Shown: one piece after another, positions 44,174-52,749 of the stretch | Layout of the letters: each line of letters begins with the position of its first letter | How positions within the stretch are numbered: the first letter of the stretch is position 1 | Source: Pseudomonas lini | GTDB taxonomy: Bacteria; Pseudomonadota; Gammaproteobacteria; Pseudomonadales; Pseudomonadaceae | Assembly: GCF_001042905.1 (NCBI RefSeq) | Contig: NZ_JYLB01000003.1 | Location: forward strand, 62,001 to 126,000 | Length of the DNA: 64,000 bases | Reading direction: 5' to 3' | Made by a program: the position numbers and the translations under genes | The notes under the pieces: model-generated | Told to the model about the DNA's origin: nothing | What the model saw: the letters and a program-made list of their open reading frames with translations, nothing else | The model's database searches: none

Positions 44174-46183
44174 ATGACCCGCACCACCGACAGCAACACT
44201 ACCCTTTCCCTCACCGCCGCCTCGTTGTCGGCGTTATACCCTGAGTCGCTGTCCGGCGAAGAAACCCTCAATACACTGGGCACGCAAACCCTCAACGGCC
44301 TCAACGACGGTGCAGCCTTCACCCTGTCCATCGCCATTGCCACTCACGTCACGACCACCCTGCACAACGATGCCCTGACCCGCCCGTTCGACGCGCTGGT
44401 CGCGGAAATCCGCCAACTCCCGGCCGATGCCACCGCTGAACGCTATCAACTGGTGTTACGCCCGTGGCTCTGGTGGCTGACCCTGGCCAGCAACAACCGC
44501 GTGTTCCAAAACCTCAGCACCTCAGACATCGTCACCACGATTTTCAAGGCTCATGGTTTTACCGATTTCCTGCTGAAGCTCAGCGGCAGTTACACCCCAC
44601 GCGAATACTGCGTGCAGTACGGCGAAACCGATTTCGTTTTCGTTTCGCGGTTGCTGGAAGAAGAAGGAATCTTCTGGTTTTTCACCCACGAGGCTGGCAA
44701 GCACACGCTGGTGCTGGGAGACAGCAACGATGCTTTCGTGCCGATCCCCAATGGGCCAAAAGTGAGCTACCTCGGCCAGCAGTTGGGTGAGCGAGAACTG
44801 CACGGTATTCGCTCCGGACAGGTCTGCGTGCAAGCGGTGGCCGGGGTGTATCAGGCGACGGATTACGAGTTCACCACGCCGACCACTTCACTCTACAGCC
44901 AGGCCGAAGCAGTCGCCGGGCCGCGGTCGATGTACGAGCACCCGGGCAGCTACAACGCCAAAGCGCGGGGCGATGCGCTGACCAAGCAGCGAGTCGATGG
45001 ATTGCGCAGTCAGGAGAAGCGCTTTGTCGGTGAAAGCGATTGCCGCTGGCTGGTGCCGGGGCACTGGTTCACTCTCGCAGGGCACGATGATTCGACGTTA
45101 AATATCGATTGGGTGGTGACGGCGGTGACTCACGAAGCCAGCCATGACAGTTATCGCAATCGCTTCGAAGCCATCCCCAAGACCACACCTTACCGCCCGG
45201 CGAGAACCACACTGAAGCCGCGAATGCACACGCAAACGGCGATTGTGGTCGGCAAATCGGGCGAAGAAATCTGGACCGACGAATACGGCCGGATCAAGTT
45301 GCAGTTCCCGTGGGATCGCGATGGCAAGAACGACGAAGCCAGTTCCTGCTGGGTGCGGGTCGTGTTGCCCTGGAGCGGCAAGGGTTTCGGCATGCAGTTC
45401 GTACCGCGCATCGGCCAGGAAGTCATCGTGACGTTTATCGATGGTGATCCCGATCGGCCGCTGGTGACCGGTTGCGTCTACAACGGTGACAACGCCCTGC
45501 CCTATGCGCTGCCGGCGAATCAGACCCAATCCGGGATCAAGACCCAATCGTCCAAGGGCGGCGGTGGTTTCAACGAGCTGCGCTTCGAGGACAAGAAGGA
45601 CGCCGAAGAGGTGTTTCTCCAGGCGCAGAAAGATCTGAAGATCAACGTGCTCAACGACACCACCGCCACTGTCGGCCACGACGAAACCCTGACCGTACAG
45701 AACGCCCGTACGCGCACGGTGAAAGAAGGCGACGAGACCGTGACCCTGGAGAAAGGCAAACGCAGCGTGACCATCCAGACTGGCAGTGACAATCTCGATG
45801 TGAAGGACAGTCGCACGGTGACCGTCGGCGCAGACCAGACCCACAGCACCGGTGGCAACTACACGCACAAGGTCACCGGTGATTACAGCCTGACGGTGGA
45901 CGGCAATCTGACCATCAAAGTGACTGGCACCCTGACCCTGCAAAGTGGCGGCAGTTTCACAATCAAGAGTGGCGCGGATCTGGCGGCCGAGGCCAGCACC
46001 TCGATCAGCCAGAAGGCCGGCACCTCCCTGAGCAATCAGGCCGGTACCTCGTTGGAGAACAAGGCCGGCACGACAATGACCAACGATGCCGGGATCAGCC
46101 TGACCAACAAGGCCGCCGCTTCACAGACCGTGGATGGCGGCGGCATGCTGACCATCAAGGGTGGTCTGGTGCAGGTCAACTGA
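44174..46183 (+). CDS. vgrG: T6SS spike protein VgrG (TssI)
   Basis: A 669-residue spike with gp27-like N-terminus (LVLRPWLWWLTLASNNRVFQ, YCVQYGETDFVFVSRLLEEE, GIFWFF) and the gp5-like OB fold and needle (IWTDEYGRIKLQFPWDRDG, PRIGQEVIVTFIDGDPDRP). It ends in a repetitive beta-helix of about ten units (AGTSLxNxAGTSLENKAGT pattern) and GGGMLTIKGGLVQVN, with no extra effector domain. It begins 58 bp after the GIY-YIG gene and is followed closely by the YwqK-like gene. Confidence 0.97.
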   Translation: MTRTTDSNTTLSLTAASLSALYPESLSGEETLNTLGTQTLNGLNDGAAFTLSIAIATHVTTTLHNDALTRPFDALVAEIRQLPADATAERYQLVLRPWLWWLTLASNNRVFQNLSTSDIVTTIFKAHGFTDFLLKLSGSYTPREYCVQYGETDFVFVSRLLEEEGIFWFFTHEAGKHTLVLGDSNDAFVPIPNGPKVSYLGQQLGERELHGIRSGQVCVQAVAGVYQATDYEFTTPTTSLYSQAEAVAGPRSMYEHPGSYNAKARGDALTKQRVDGLRSQEKRFVGESDCRWLVPGHWFTLAGHDDSTLNIDWVVTAVTHEASHDSYRNRFEAIPKTTPYRPARTTLKPRMHTQTAIVVGKSGEEIWTDEYGRIKLQFPWDRDGKNDEASSCWVRVVLPWSGKGFGMQFVPRIGQEVIVTFIDGDPDRPLVTGCVYNGDNALPYALPANQTQSGIKTQSSKGGGGFNELRFEDKKDAEEVFLQAQKDLKINVLNDTTATVGHDETLTVQNARTRTVKEGDETVTLEKGKRSVTIQTGSDNLDVKDSRTVTVGADQTHSTGGNYTHKVTGDYSLTVDGNLTIKVTGTLTLQSGGSFTIKSGADLAAEASTSISQKAGTSLSNQAGTSLENKAGTTMTNDAGISLTNKAAASQTVDGGGMLTIKGGLVQVN

Positions 46184-46197
46184 CACAAGGAGAACCC

Positions 46198-46740
46198 ATG
46201 CCCATCACGCCGCTGGACTTGCAGCAGAACGATAAACAGCTCAAAGGTCGCTTGCTCGATGGCCAACTCGACGGTGCGTTGCACATCAAGGATGACGGGC
46301 GCGCGCAGGCTGATTTGCACTACAGCCAGGGCGAGCTGCAAGGCACTACCCTGCTCTATCACCCTAACGGCAAGGTCTCGGCGCAGCTGCCGTTTGTTCG
46401 TGACAAGCTGCAGGGGATCGCCAGTTTTTATGCGCCGCAAGGCTGGCTGCAGCGCAAGGCGACTTACCGCCGAGGGCTGCTGCATGGCGAGGCGTTCAAT
46501 TACTTTCCCGATGGGCAACTGGCGGAGGCCGAGTTCTACCGCGATGGCGTGCGCGAGGGCCGGTATCAGCGCTTTCATCCCAACGGCAAACCCGCCGTCG
46601 AGGCTCGATATCTCAATGGTCAGTTGCTGGAGCCGGAACAGGGTTTTGCTGCCGATGGTCGACCGCTGGATACCGAGGGCAAGCCGATTTCGAGGGTGCG
46701 CTGGTGGTTCAGGCGCTGGAGTGATCCCGAGCAGGCCTGA
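46198..46740 (+). CDS. YwqK/MORN-repeat-like protein downstream of vgrG
   Basis: A 180-residue protein of repeated MORN-like hairpins: LHYSQGELQGTTLLYHPNGK, LLHGEAFNYFPDGQLAEAEF, DGVREGRYQRFHPNGKPAVE. Such proteins are labelled YwqK antitoxins and often follow vgrG in pseudomonads, where they may be adaptors or immunity-like factors; the antitoxin role is not shown here. AAGGAG precedes its ATG, and it is probably cotranscribed with vgrG. A REP pair ends the unit. Confidence 0.8.
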   Translation: MPITPLDLQQNDKQLKGRLLDGQLDGALHIKDDGRAQADLHYSQGELQGTTLLYHPNGKVSAQLPFVRDKLQGIASFYAPQGWLQRKATYRRGLLHGEAFNYFPDGQLAEAEFYRDGVREGRYQRFHPNGKPAVEARYLNGQLLEPEQGFAADGRPLDTEGKPISRVRWWFRRWSDPEQA

Positions 46741-46800
46741 GATTGCTTTGTTCCCTGCGTCGGCATCGTGCCGAAAAAAACCGCGACGGATGCGATCCCC

Positions 46801-46919
46801 TGTAGGAGCTGCCGCAGGCTGCGATCTTTTGATTTTGTTTTTTAAGATCAAGATCAAAAGATCGCAGCCTGCGGCAGCTCCTACGGGGGTTGCGTACACC
46901 GCAAATCACGGGTGTACAT
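46801..46919. repeat. Inverted REP pair plus GTACAC/GTGTAC spacer palindrome
   Basis: GTAGGAGCTGCCGCAGGCTG and its complement (46802-46889) form one long stem with GATCTTTTGATTTTG arms. Directly after it (46892-46918) GCGTACACC...GGTGTACA forms a second small palindrome. The same two-part combination recurs around the RAYT gene at 54.3-55.5 kb. Confidence 0.8.
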
Positions 46920-46946
46920 GGACGGAGAGGATGTTCCGATCAGCCG

Positions 46947-47342
46947 TCAGGGAATCAGCATCTGCATTTGTCCAGGCATCACAATCTTGATCACTCCGGC
47001 CCAATTGCACATCAGGGTGCTGTTGGCGTCGATGGCCGGCATACCGCCCAGCAGCAGGGTCGGTGCACCGCCGGGAATCCACGGGGTGGCGGTGGCCGGG
47101 ATGCATGGCATCGGCGTGAGCACGCCAAGCGCGGCGGCGGTGGCGGCCGCGACCATCGGGTTGGCCATGCTCATGCACGTGCCGAACGGCATGACGTTCA
47201 CTAGCGGAATGTGGTCCATGATGTTCGCCGCCGGCATGCCCCCGGTCATTGTACGGTTCACCGGCAGCACGTTGAGTACCGCTGGCGCGGCACCGAAACT
47301 GCATTGCAGGGTCGCGGTGGCGCAAACTTGCGGACAGCCCAT
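46947..47342 (-). CDS. DUF4280 PAAR-like protein
   Basis: A 131-residue, Met/Pro/Cys-rich protein: GCPQVCATATLQCSFGAAPA, NIMDHIPLVNVMPFGTCMSM, LTPMPCIPATATPWIPGGAP, then LLLGGMPAIDANSTLMCNWA. This is the DUF4280 pattern, considered PAAR-like, i.e. able to cap a VgrG trimer. AAGGAG lies before the ATG. It is encoded on the opposite strand to vgrG and ends the locus, so it has its own promoter. Its effector partner, if any, is not adjacent. Confidence 0.85.
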   Translation of the reverse strand: MGCPQVCATATLQCSFGAAPAVLNVLPVNRTMTGGMPAANIMDHIPLVNVMPFGTCMSMANPMVAAATAAALGVLTPMPCIPATATPWIPGGAPTLLLGGMPAIDANSTLMCNWAGVIKIVMPGQMQMLIP

Positions 47343-47532
47343 GTCGAATCTCCTTCCTGGGAGCGGCGCTCCCCTGAAACCATAGTCCGCCGAGCCTGTT
47401 CGTGCACATCAGGAACGCTGATTATCCGGCAACACGCTAACCTATAAGACCGTGCCGCGCTTGTGGCCACCCCGGCGCACCATTAGATTAGCCAATGATG
47501 TCTGGCCTCCAAAATAAGCAGAAGGGATAAGC

Positions 47533-48600
47533 ATGGCGCTTACTGACCAGTCCACCCGTATCCGCTCCGGCGAAGAACTCGATGCCAGCCTGATCGATCC
47601 GTACCTCAAGGCGCACATTCCGGGCCTGAGCGGCTTACCGAAAATCAGCCAGTTTCCGGGCGGTGCGTCGAACCTGACATACCTGCTGGAATACCCCGAA
47701 CAGGAATTCGTCCTGCGTCGACCACCGTTCGGCCACAAGGCCAAGTCTGCCCATGACATGGGCCGCGAATTTCGTATCCTCAATCAGCTGCGGGACGGCT
47801 TTCCCTATTGCCCCAAAGCCTATGTGCACTGCACCGACGAGTCAGTGATCGGCGCCGAGTTCTATGTGATGGAACGGGTCAAGGGCATCATCCTGCGCTC
47901 CGAACTGCCGCCAGAACTGGGCCTTGATTCAGCGAAGACCGAAAGCCTGTGCAAAAGCTTCATCGACAAGTTCGTGGAACTGCACCAGGTCGACTACAAG
48001 GCCTATGGCCTGGGCGACCTCGGCAAACCCGAAGGTTATGTCGCGCGGCAAATCAAAGGCTGGAGCGAGCGCTACGAAAAAGCCCTGACCCCGGATGCGC
48101 CGAAGTGGGAAGTGGTCAAGGCCTGGCTCAACGACAAGATGCCGGCCGATCACCCGACGTCAAGCATCGTCCATAACGATTACCGCTTCGACAACGTGAT
48201 CCTCGACCCCGAGAATCCGATGCAGATCATCGGCGTGCTCGATTGGGAACTGACCACCCTCGGCGACCCGCTGATGGACTTGGGCAACACCCTAGCCTAC
48301 TGGATCGAAGCCGACGACCCGGCGCCGGTGCAACTGATGCGCCGCCAGCCAAGCCACGCTCCCGGCATGCTGACCCGCCGTGAATTCGTCGATTACTACG
48401 CCGAGCGCGCCGGCATCCAGATCGACAACTTCGACTTCTACTACACCTACGGCCTGTTCCGTCTGGCCGGCATCGTGCAGCAGATCTACTACCGATTCTT
48501 CCATGGTCAGACCCAGGACAAACGCTTCGCGCAGTTCATTCACATGAACAAACTGCTGGAGCAGATGAGCCTGCAAGTCATCCAGAAATCCACCCTCTGA
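47533..48600 (+). CDS. Phosphotransferase-family protein (acyl-CoA-dehydrogenase-linked kinase type)
   Basis: A 355-residue aminoglycoside-phosphotransferase-fold kinase: QFPGGASNLTYLLEYPEQEF, Brenner loop SIVHNDYRFDNVILDP and VLDWELTTLGDPLMDLGNTL. In pseudomonads this type sits with acyl-CoA dehydrogenases and SDR enzymes and resembles the kinase half of eukaryotic ACAD10/11, which phosphorylates 4-hydroxyacids. Here only the SDR gene follows (26 bp later). AGAAGGGA precedes the ATG. The resistance role suggested by the fold is unlikely. Confidence 0.87.
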   Translation: MALTDQSTRIRSGEELDASLIDPYLKAHIPGLSGLPKISQFPGGASNLTYLLEYPEQEFVLRRPPFGHKAKSAHDMGREFRILNQLRDGFPYCPKAYVHCTDESVIGAEFYVMERVKGIILRSELPPELGLDSAKTESLCKSFIDKFVELHQVDYKAYGLGDLGKPEGYVARQIKGWSERYEKALTPDAPKWEVVKAWLNDKMPADHPTSSIVHNDYRFDNVILDPENPMQIIGVLDWELTTLGDPLMDLGNTLAYWIEADDPAPVQLMRRQPSHAPGMLTRREFVDYYAERAGIQIDNFDFYYTYGLFRLAGIVQQIYYRFFHGQTQDKRFAQFIHMNKLLEQMSLQVIQKSTL

Positions 48601-48626
48601 TCGCGGCCCCATAACTAGGAAAAATC

Positions 48627-49394
48627 ATGTCCAAGACTCAGTTGTTCGACCTCGACGGCAAGATCGCTTTCGTCTCCGGCGCCAGCCGTGGCATCGGTGA
48701 AGCCATCGCCAAACTGCTGGCGCAGCAAGGTGCCCACGTCATCGTTTCGAGCCGCAAACTTGATGGCTGCCAGCACGTCGCCGACGCGATCATCGCCGCT
48801 GGCGGCAAGGCCACCGCCGTCGCCTGCCACATCGGTGAGATGGAGCAGATCACCCAAGTCTTCGCCGGCATCCGCGAACAGTTCGGGCGCCTGGACATTC
48901 TGGTCAATAACGCGGCGACCAACCCGCAGTTCTGCAACGTACTGGATACCGACCTCAGCGCCTTCCAGAAAACCGTCGACGTGAACATTCGCGGCTATTT
49001 CTTCATGTCGGTGGAAGCCGGCAAGCTGATGCGCGAACACGGTGGCGGCAGCATCATCAACGTCGCCTCGATCAATGGTATTTCGCCGGGGATTTTCCAG
49101 GGCATCTACTCGGTGACCAAGGCAGCGGTGATCAACATGACCAAAGTCTTCGCCAAGGAATGTGCGCAGTTTGGGATCCGCTGCAACGCCCTGCTGCCGG
49201 GCCTGACCGACACCAAGTTTGCTTCGGCGCTGGTGAAAAACGACGCTATCCTGAAAACCGCGCTGCAGCAGATTCCGCTCAAGCGTGTGGCGGATCCGAG
49301 CGAAATGGCCGGTGCGGTGTTGTATCTGGCGAGTGATGCGTCGAGCTACACGACTGGGGTTTCGTTGAATGTGGATGGTGGTTTTCTGTCCTGA
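48627..49394 (+). CDS. SDR-family oxidoreductase
   Basis: A 255-residue classical short-chain dehydrogenase: cofactor loop VSGASRGIGEAIAKLLAQQG, LVNNAATNP, catalytic Ser in NVASINGIS, Tyr-Lys in IYSVTKAAVINMTK, and the C-terminal SSYTTGVSLNVDGGFLS. It is cotranscribed with the phosphotransferase and may oxidise a hydroxyacyl-CoA or related alcohol; substrate is unknown. A clear hairpin terminator follows. Confidence 0.92.
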   Translation: MSKTQLFDLDGKIAFVSGASRGIGEAIAKLLAQQGAHVIVSSRKLDGCQHVADAIIAAGGKATAVACHIGEMEQITQVFAGIREQFGRLDILVNNAATNPQFCNVLDTDLSAFQKTVDVNIRGYFFMSVEAGKLMREHGGGSIINVASINGISPGIFQGIYSVTKAAVINMTKVFAKECAQFGIRCNALLPGLTDTKFASALVKNDAILKTALQQIPLKRVADPSEMAGAVLYLASDASSYTTGVSLNVDGGFLS

Positions 49395-49414
49395 TTCGAT
49401 TCACCAGAGACACA

Positions 49415-49438
49415 AAAGGCAGCCTCAGGGCTGCCTTT
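49415..49438. terminator. Bidirectional hairpin terminator
   Basis: AAAGGCAGCC-TCAG-GGCTGCCTTT lies between the SDR gene and the convergent toxin candidate. Short A and T tracts on both sides would let it serve both. Confidence 0.85.
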
Positions 49439-49448
49439 GGTAACGACA

Positions 49449-50045
49449 CTATTCACTCCGCACAAACTCAACCGGCTTCCCGGTCAAATCCAGAACTCTG
49501 AAATAGCCCTTGATGCTCTTTACGTTACGGATCGCCAGCTGAACATGAGTTTCATGCATAAAGTCCGTACCTGGATAAAGTCGTTCGCCCTCCCAGAATG
49601 GTGAACGAACAGAATCATATGCAGGTGCCTCCGTAAATTCCCGGAAGGTATGCAAGGCATCAATGACTTGGCAATCCAAACGACGTAGGTACGGATTATT
49701 CGTCTTAAGAAGTTGACCGCCCTCTTCTTTTGAGGCGGCTTCAAGCCAGAGGTAGGTCTGACGGATTTCACGCAATGCACTCTCCGTTGTGAAATCCAGG
49801 CAACGACCCAAGTCAATCACGGCCCCAATCACAAATGGATTTTTGATAGAGCTCCGCTTTTGTGCATTAGTCGCAAAGCTCAGCGCGCGCTGTGGGTTGT
49901 TTTCCCAAAAATAGGCGCCACGACCAAGCCAATCATAGTCATTAGTGCTATCGAGGAGCGTTGCTTCGCCAGCCAGTACACGCTCGCCAATTTCTCGCTC
50001 GCACCCATGGAAACCAAGAACAAACGAAGGAGAAATGCAATACAT
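49449..50045 (-). CDS. ADP-ribosyltransferase-like protein, candidate toxin
   Basis: A 198-residue soluble protein. FHGCEREIGERVLAG (12-26), DYDWLGRGAYFWENNPQRAL (36-55) and a late HETHVQLAIRNVKSIKGYF give an H-Y-Q arrangement (His13, Tyr45, Gln near 168), the catalytic layout of one ART/PARP-like clade. Similar stand-alone proteins occur in mobile or defence-linked contexts. The gene starts within the last base of the upstream gene (TGATG), so the two are translationally coupled. AT-richer than neighbours. No signal peptide and no VgrG/Rhs fusion; a T6SS role is not indicated. Function inferred from motifs only. Confidence 0.6.
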   Translation of the reverse strand: MYCISPSFVLGFHGCEREIGERVLAGEATLLDSTNDYDWLGRGAYFWENNPQRALSFATNAQKRSSIKNPFVIGAVIDLGRCLDFTTESALREIRQTYLWLEAASKEEGGQLLKTNNPYLRRLDCQVIDALHTFREFTEAPAYDSVRSPFWEGERLYPGTDFMHETHVQLAIRNVKSIKGYFRVLDLTGKPVEFVRSE

Positions 50046-50452
50046 CAGCGAGCCTTGCCTTCCCCATTCACACGTTTGAAAAACTCCCGAACCTTGTTGG
50101 GATCCTTGAGCATTTCAGTGGCATATTCATCGATACGCACCGAAGCACAAGTGGCGGCTGATATCTTGGTGCCGTTAGAACCGACCATTACCCAGCCAGT
50201 CTCAGTCGATGTTTTGTTTCCTTCGCTATGCATACTGAGCATCACTCCTGATCCACTTTTTGCAACCGCTGCTGCGATAAGTCCGTATGTCTTCTCGGAA
50301 TTTACAGTACTGGCACGACCGCTAACGATTTTGCCGTTCGTTAGCCGGACGATGCCGCCGTGCTGGAATCCCGCAAAATCGCGCACAGCCTTAGCTTCGT
50401 GACGATCACCATCAACGAAAACATAGGTCGTTTTTTCGAAATCCTTCGACAT
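50045..50452 (-). CDS. Upstream partner of the ART-like protein, candidate antitoxin
   Basis: A 135-residue soluble protein beginning SKDFEKTTYVFVDGDRHEAK, with AVRDFAGFQHGGIVRLTNGK and a C-terminal basic/charged helix (YATEMLKDPNKVREFFKRVN). I recognise no named family and see no HTH. AGAGG precedes the ATG at 50452; an in-frame GTG lies at 50458. Its TGA shares one base with the ATG of the ART-like gene. Order (putative antitoxin first), overlap and the palindrome at its promoter resemble toxin-antitoxin operons; that interpretation is inference. Confidence 0.6.
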   Translation of the reverse strand: MSKDFEKTTYVFVDGDRHEAKAVRDFAGFQHGGIVRLTNGKIVSGRASTVNSEKTYGLIAAAVAKSGSGVMLSMHSEGNKTSTETGWVMVGSNGTKISAATCASVRIDEYATEMLKDPNKVREFFKRVNGEGKAR

Positions 50453-50462
50453 AGCCACCTCT

Positions 50463-50489
50463 ATTTGAGCTTTGTTGCATTGCTCAAAT
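50463..50489 (-). promoter_or_regulatory. Palindrome at the start of the ART-like module
   Basis: ATTTGAGC (50463-50470) and GCTCAAAT (50482-50489) are exact complements 11 bp apart, lying immediately upstream of the ribosome site of the first gene. Such placement suits an autoregulatory operator or a mRNA hairpin controlling translation. Confidence 0.5.
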
Positions 50490-50685
50490 TTGATTAGTTA
50501 GTGGCCAATATAGTCTGCGGTGTACATCCCGTCATCAAAGCCCGCGATTTGTCGTTGATCTGCGCACATGGAAACGATAGAGACAGGGAGCAAGACGCGC
50601 AAGCCAGCGGATTCCGGCGTGGTTGTAGGTAATGTCGTAAGGCGTTGTAGCCATTCCCGCTGCTTCCTGACATCGCACCGAAAGA

Positions 50686-50731
50686 GAATATTTATTCCAT
50701 ACGATTGCAATTAGCGAATATTTATTCCATA
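50686..50731 (+). promoter_or_regulatory. Two direct repeats of an AT-rich dyad upstream of the Gfo/Idh gene
   Basis: GAATATTTATTCCATA occurs exactly at 50686-50701 and again at 50716-50731, 30 bp start to start (about three DNA turns). Each contains the dyad GAATA-TT-TATTC. They end 39 bp before the oxidoreductase ATG and look like paired operator half-sites for a sugar- or polyol-responsive repressor. The 70-codon frame running through 50498-50710 on the minus strand was not accepted as a gene. Confidence 0.55.
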
Positions 50732-50770
50732 AATAGCCCTCCTGAAAATAAAATCCAAAGGACCCCGGCT

Positions 50771-51886
50771 ATGCGCGAACTCGGTATCGGACTCATCGGC
50801 ACAGGTTTCATGGGCCGCGCCCATGCCTTGGCCTTTCGCAACGTCAGCGCCGTTTTTGAATTGCCGCTGAAGCTCAAACTCGCCGCCCTAGCCGACGCCG
50901 ACCCGCAGCGCGCCCGACATTGCGCCGATGCCTGGGGTTTCGAAACAGCCCACAGTGACTGGCAACAGTTGATCAATGACCCCAAGGTCAACCTGATCGC
51001 CATCACCACCCCCAACCATTTGCACTACCCCATGGCCATGGCCGCCCTCGCCGCCGGTAAACCGGTGTACTGCGAAAAACCCCTGGCGGTGGATCTGGAA
51101 CAGGCCAACGCCATGCGTATGGCGGCCAAAGCAGCAGGCGTGGTGACGCGGGTGGGTTACAACTATCAGCACAACCCGATCATCGGCCTGGCCCGTGAAC
51201 TGATCGAAAATGGTGAGTTGGGGCACATCATCAGTTTCCAGGGTGAATTCAGCGAAGACTTCATGGCCGACTCCGCATCACCCTGGTCATGGCGTTGCGA
51301 CGCCAATCATGCCGGCGGTGCGTTGGCGGATCTGGGCAGCCATCTGCTGGCCATGGCCCGTTATCTGCTGGGCGATATCGAGTCGGTGTGCGCCGACACC
51401 CAGACCGTCCACCGGCAGCGCCCCGCTACCGCTGGCAGTCAGGAGCAACGCACGATCGCGGTGGACGATCAGGTGCATGCACTGCTGCGCTTCGCCAACG
51501 GCGCCCGGGGAACGTTCAGCAGCAGTTGGCTCAAGCACGGTTACAAAAATCACCTGAGTTTTGAAATCAGCGGCACTCGCGGCACCCTGGCGTTCGATCA
51601 GGAGCGTTTAAATGAACTGCGGATATATCGTGCAGGGCAAGGCGGTTTCCAGCGCCTGCTGGCGGGGCCGGACTTGCCGGGTTATGCCGCTTTCAGCCCG
51701 GCACCGGGGCACCAGTTGGGTTACAACGAACTCAAGACGCTAGAAGTGCATGACCTGGTGATGGCACTGACCGGGATCAGTCAGGGGGGAACGGACTTCG
51801 AACAGGCGTGGGAAGTCGAACGGCTCGCGACCGCGATTCGCCTGGCGGCCAGGGAATCACGTTGGGTCGGGATCGAGGAAGTCTGA
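50771..51886 (+). CDS. Gfo/Idh/MocA-family oxidoreductase
   Basis: A 371-residue NAD(P)-dependent enzyme: Rossmann loop GIGLIGTGFMGRAHALAF, conserved EKPLAVDLEQANAM, and a beta-sheet C-domain with GGALADLGSHLLAMARYLLG. Members oxidise or isomerise sugars and inositols; the exact substrate is unclear. ATG at 50771 has AAAGGA upstream. No transporter or kinase partner is adjacent, but the double operator-like repeats suggest its own regulation. Confidence 0.88.
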   Translation: MRELGIGLIGTGFMGRAHALAFRNVSAVFELPLKLKLAALADADPQRARHCADAWGFETAHSDWQQLINDPKVNLIAITTPNHLHYPMAMAALAAGKPVYCEKPLAVDLEQANAMRMAAKAAGVVTRVGYNYQHNPIIGLARELIENGELGHIISFQGEFSEDFMADSASPWSWRCDANHAGGALADLGSHLLAMARYLLGDIESVCADTQTVHRQRPATAGSQEQRTIAVDDQVHALLRFANGARGTFSSSWLKHGYKNHLSFEISGTRGTLAFDQERLNELRIYRAGQGGFQRLLAGPDLPGYAAFSPAPGHQLGYNELKTLEVHDLVMALTGISQGGTDFEQAWEVERLATAIRLAARESRWVGIEEV

Positions 51887-51897
51887 GCCGACCACAC

Positions 51898-51926
51898 CCG
51901 CCAGTGGCACAGAGGGCCACTGGCGG
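51898..51926. terminator. Strong hairpin between convergent genes
   Basis: CCGCCAGTGGC-ACAGAGG-GCCACTGGCGG, a perfect 11-bp stem, lies between the Gfo/Idh gene and the lipoprotein gene. It has no T-run, so it may act with Rho or only protect 3' ends. Confidence 0.65.
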
Positions 51927-51963
51927 TATACCGAAACGCCATTACGTTGCAGCCTTGTCAGGC

Positions 51964-52185
51964 CTACTGAGTCACGCAACGGGTCAGGGTCGTGGTCCGG
52001 GTCACCTGCCCTTCCGCCCTCATATCCCCCAGCACATCGGTATTTTCGGAGGTCTGACAGGTACGAACCGGCGGCGGTGGCGGCTCAGCAGGGGGCGGAG
52101 GCGGCGGACTGGCGCAACCACCGAGAATCGCTGCACAGAGTGCGAACGACAGTGGCGAAAAAACGCGCTTCCCAAGAGTGTTCAT
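51964..52185 (-). CDS. Small Pro-rich lipoprotein
   Basis: A 73-residue lipoprotein: signal MNTLGKRVFSPLSFALCAAI with lipobox ILGGC, followed by SPPPPPPAEPPPPPV and a short C-terminus with two further Cys (RTCQTSENTD and TRCVTQ). The Pro run is a spacer typical of envelope lipoproteins. The ATG at 52185 lies within a longer open frame. Function unknown. Confidence 0.75.
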   Translation of the reverse strand: MNTLGKRVFSPLSFALCAAILGGCASPPPPPPAEPPPPPVRTCQTSENTDVLGDMRAEGQVTRTTTLTRCVTQ

Positions 52186-52306
52186 AGGCTGACCCGCGAT
52201 AAGTGATCGACACCTATGTGTGACAACAAAACATCCGCACAAAATCCATGGACCGGTTGCGTACAGCGAAAATCACGGTGATGACCCATTGCTGGCAAGC
52301 CAGCGC

Positions 52307-52555
52307 CTACAAAGCATTGGACCGATTCAGACCAATGCTCTCAAGCTCATACCGCAACTCTTCAATCAACGCCGCCATTGCCTCTGGCGTCCTGAGCATC
52401 GCCACGCTCAACCCACTGACCACCAGATCCACCTGCCCCGTCGCCGGGTGATAAAGCTTCACCGTCAACGAATTATCCCCCGTGAGCGCACACTCACAGG
52501 CCAACGGCGAAAAACTCCGTTCCAGTTGCATACGCAATTGCGTCAGATGAATCAT
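52307..52555 (-). CDS. DUF1652 family protein
   Basis: An 82-residue protein with the DUF1652 pattern: IEH-like N-terminus MIHLTQLRMQLERSFSPLAC, ECALTGDNSLTVKLYHPATG and AALIEELRYELESIGL. This family is common in pseudomonads and has no known function. The neighbouring gaps (52186-52306 and 52556-52749) contain no convincing gene; at 52255-52290 there is a worn fragment of the GCGTACA...ACGGTG spacer seen beside REPs. Confidence 0.8.
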   Translation of the reverse strand: MIHLTQLRMQLERSFSPLACECALTGDNSLTVKLYHPATGQVDLVVSGLSVAMLRTPEAMAALIEELRYELESIGLNRSNAL

Positions 52556-52749
52556 CCCGATTCACCTTGGCGACGACGCAAAATCGACCCCATGCTTGAT
52601 CTGTTCGCACCCATGTGACTGTTCCTTCTAGCTGCATCGAAGTGGACGCGATACCGACCCGAAGCCACGTATCGCACCCTGACAGCCTAGAAAAACCAGC
52701 ACCCGGGCAACACATCAAATTGCACCATCTCAACTAGTGCATTTGCATC

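Noticed and set aside
50498..50710. A 70-codon minus-strand frame upstream of the ART-like module
   Set aside because: It starts in the operator repeats of the Gfo/Idh gene, lacks a ribosome site and resembles no family; might be a gene relic, but support is too weak.
52494..52733. A 79-codon minus-strand frame before DUF1652
   Set aside because: Overlaps the DUF1652 gene in another frame and shows no family sense; treated as a shadow.
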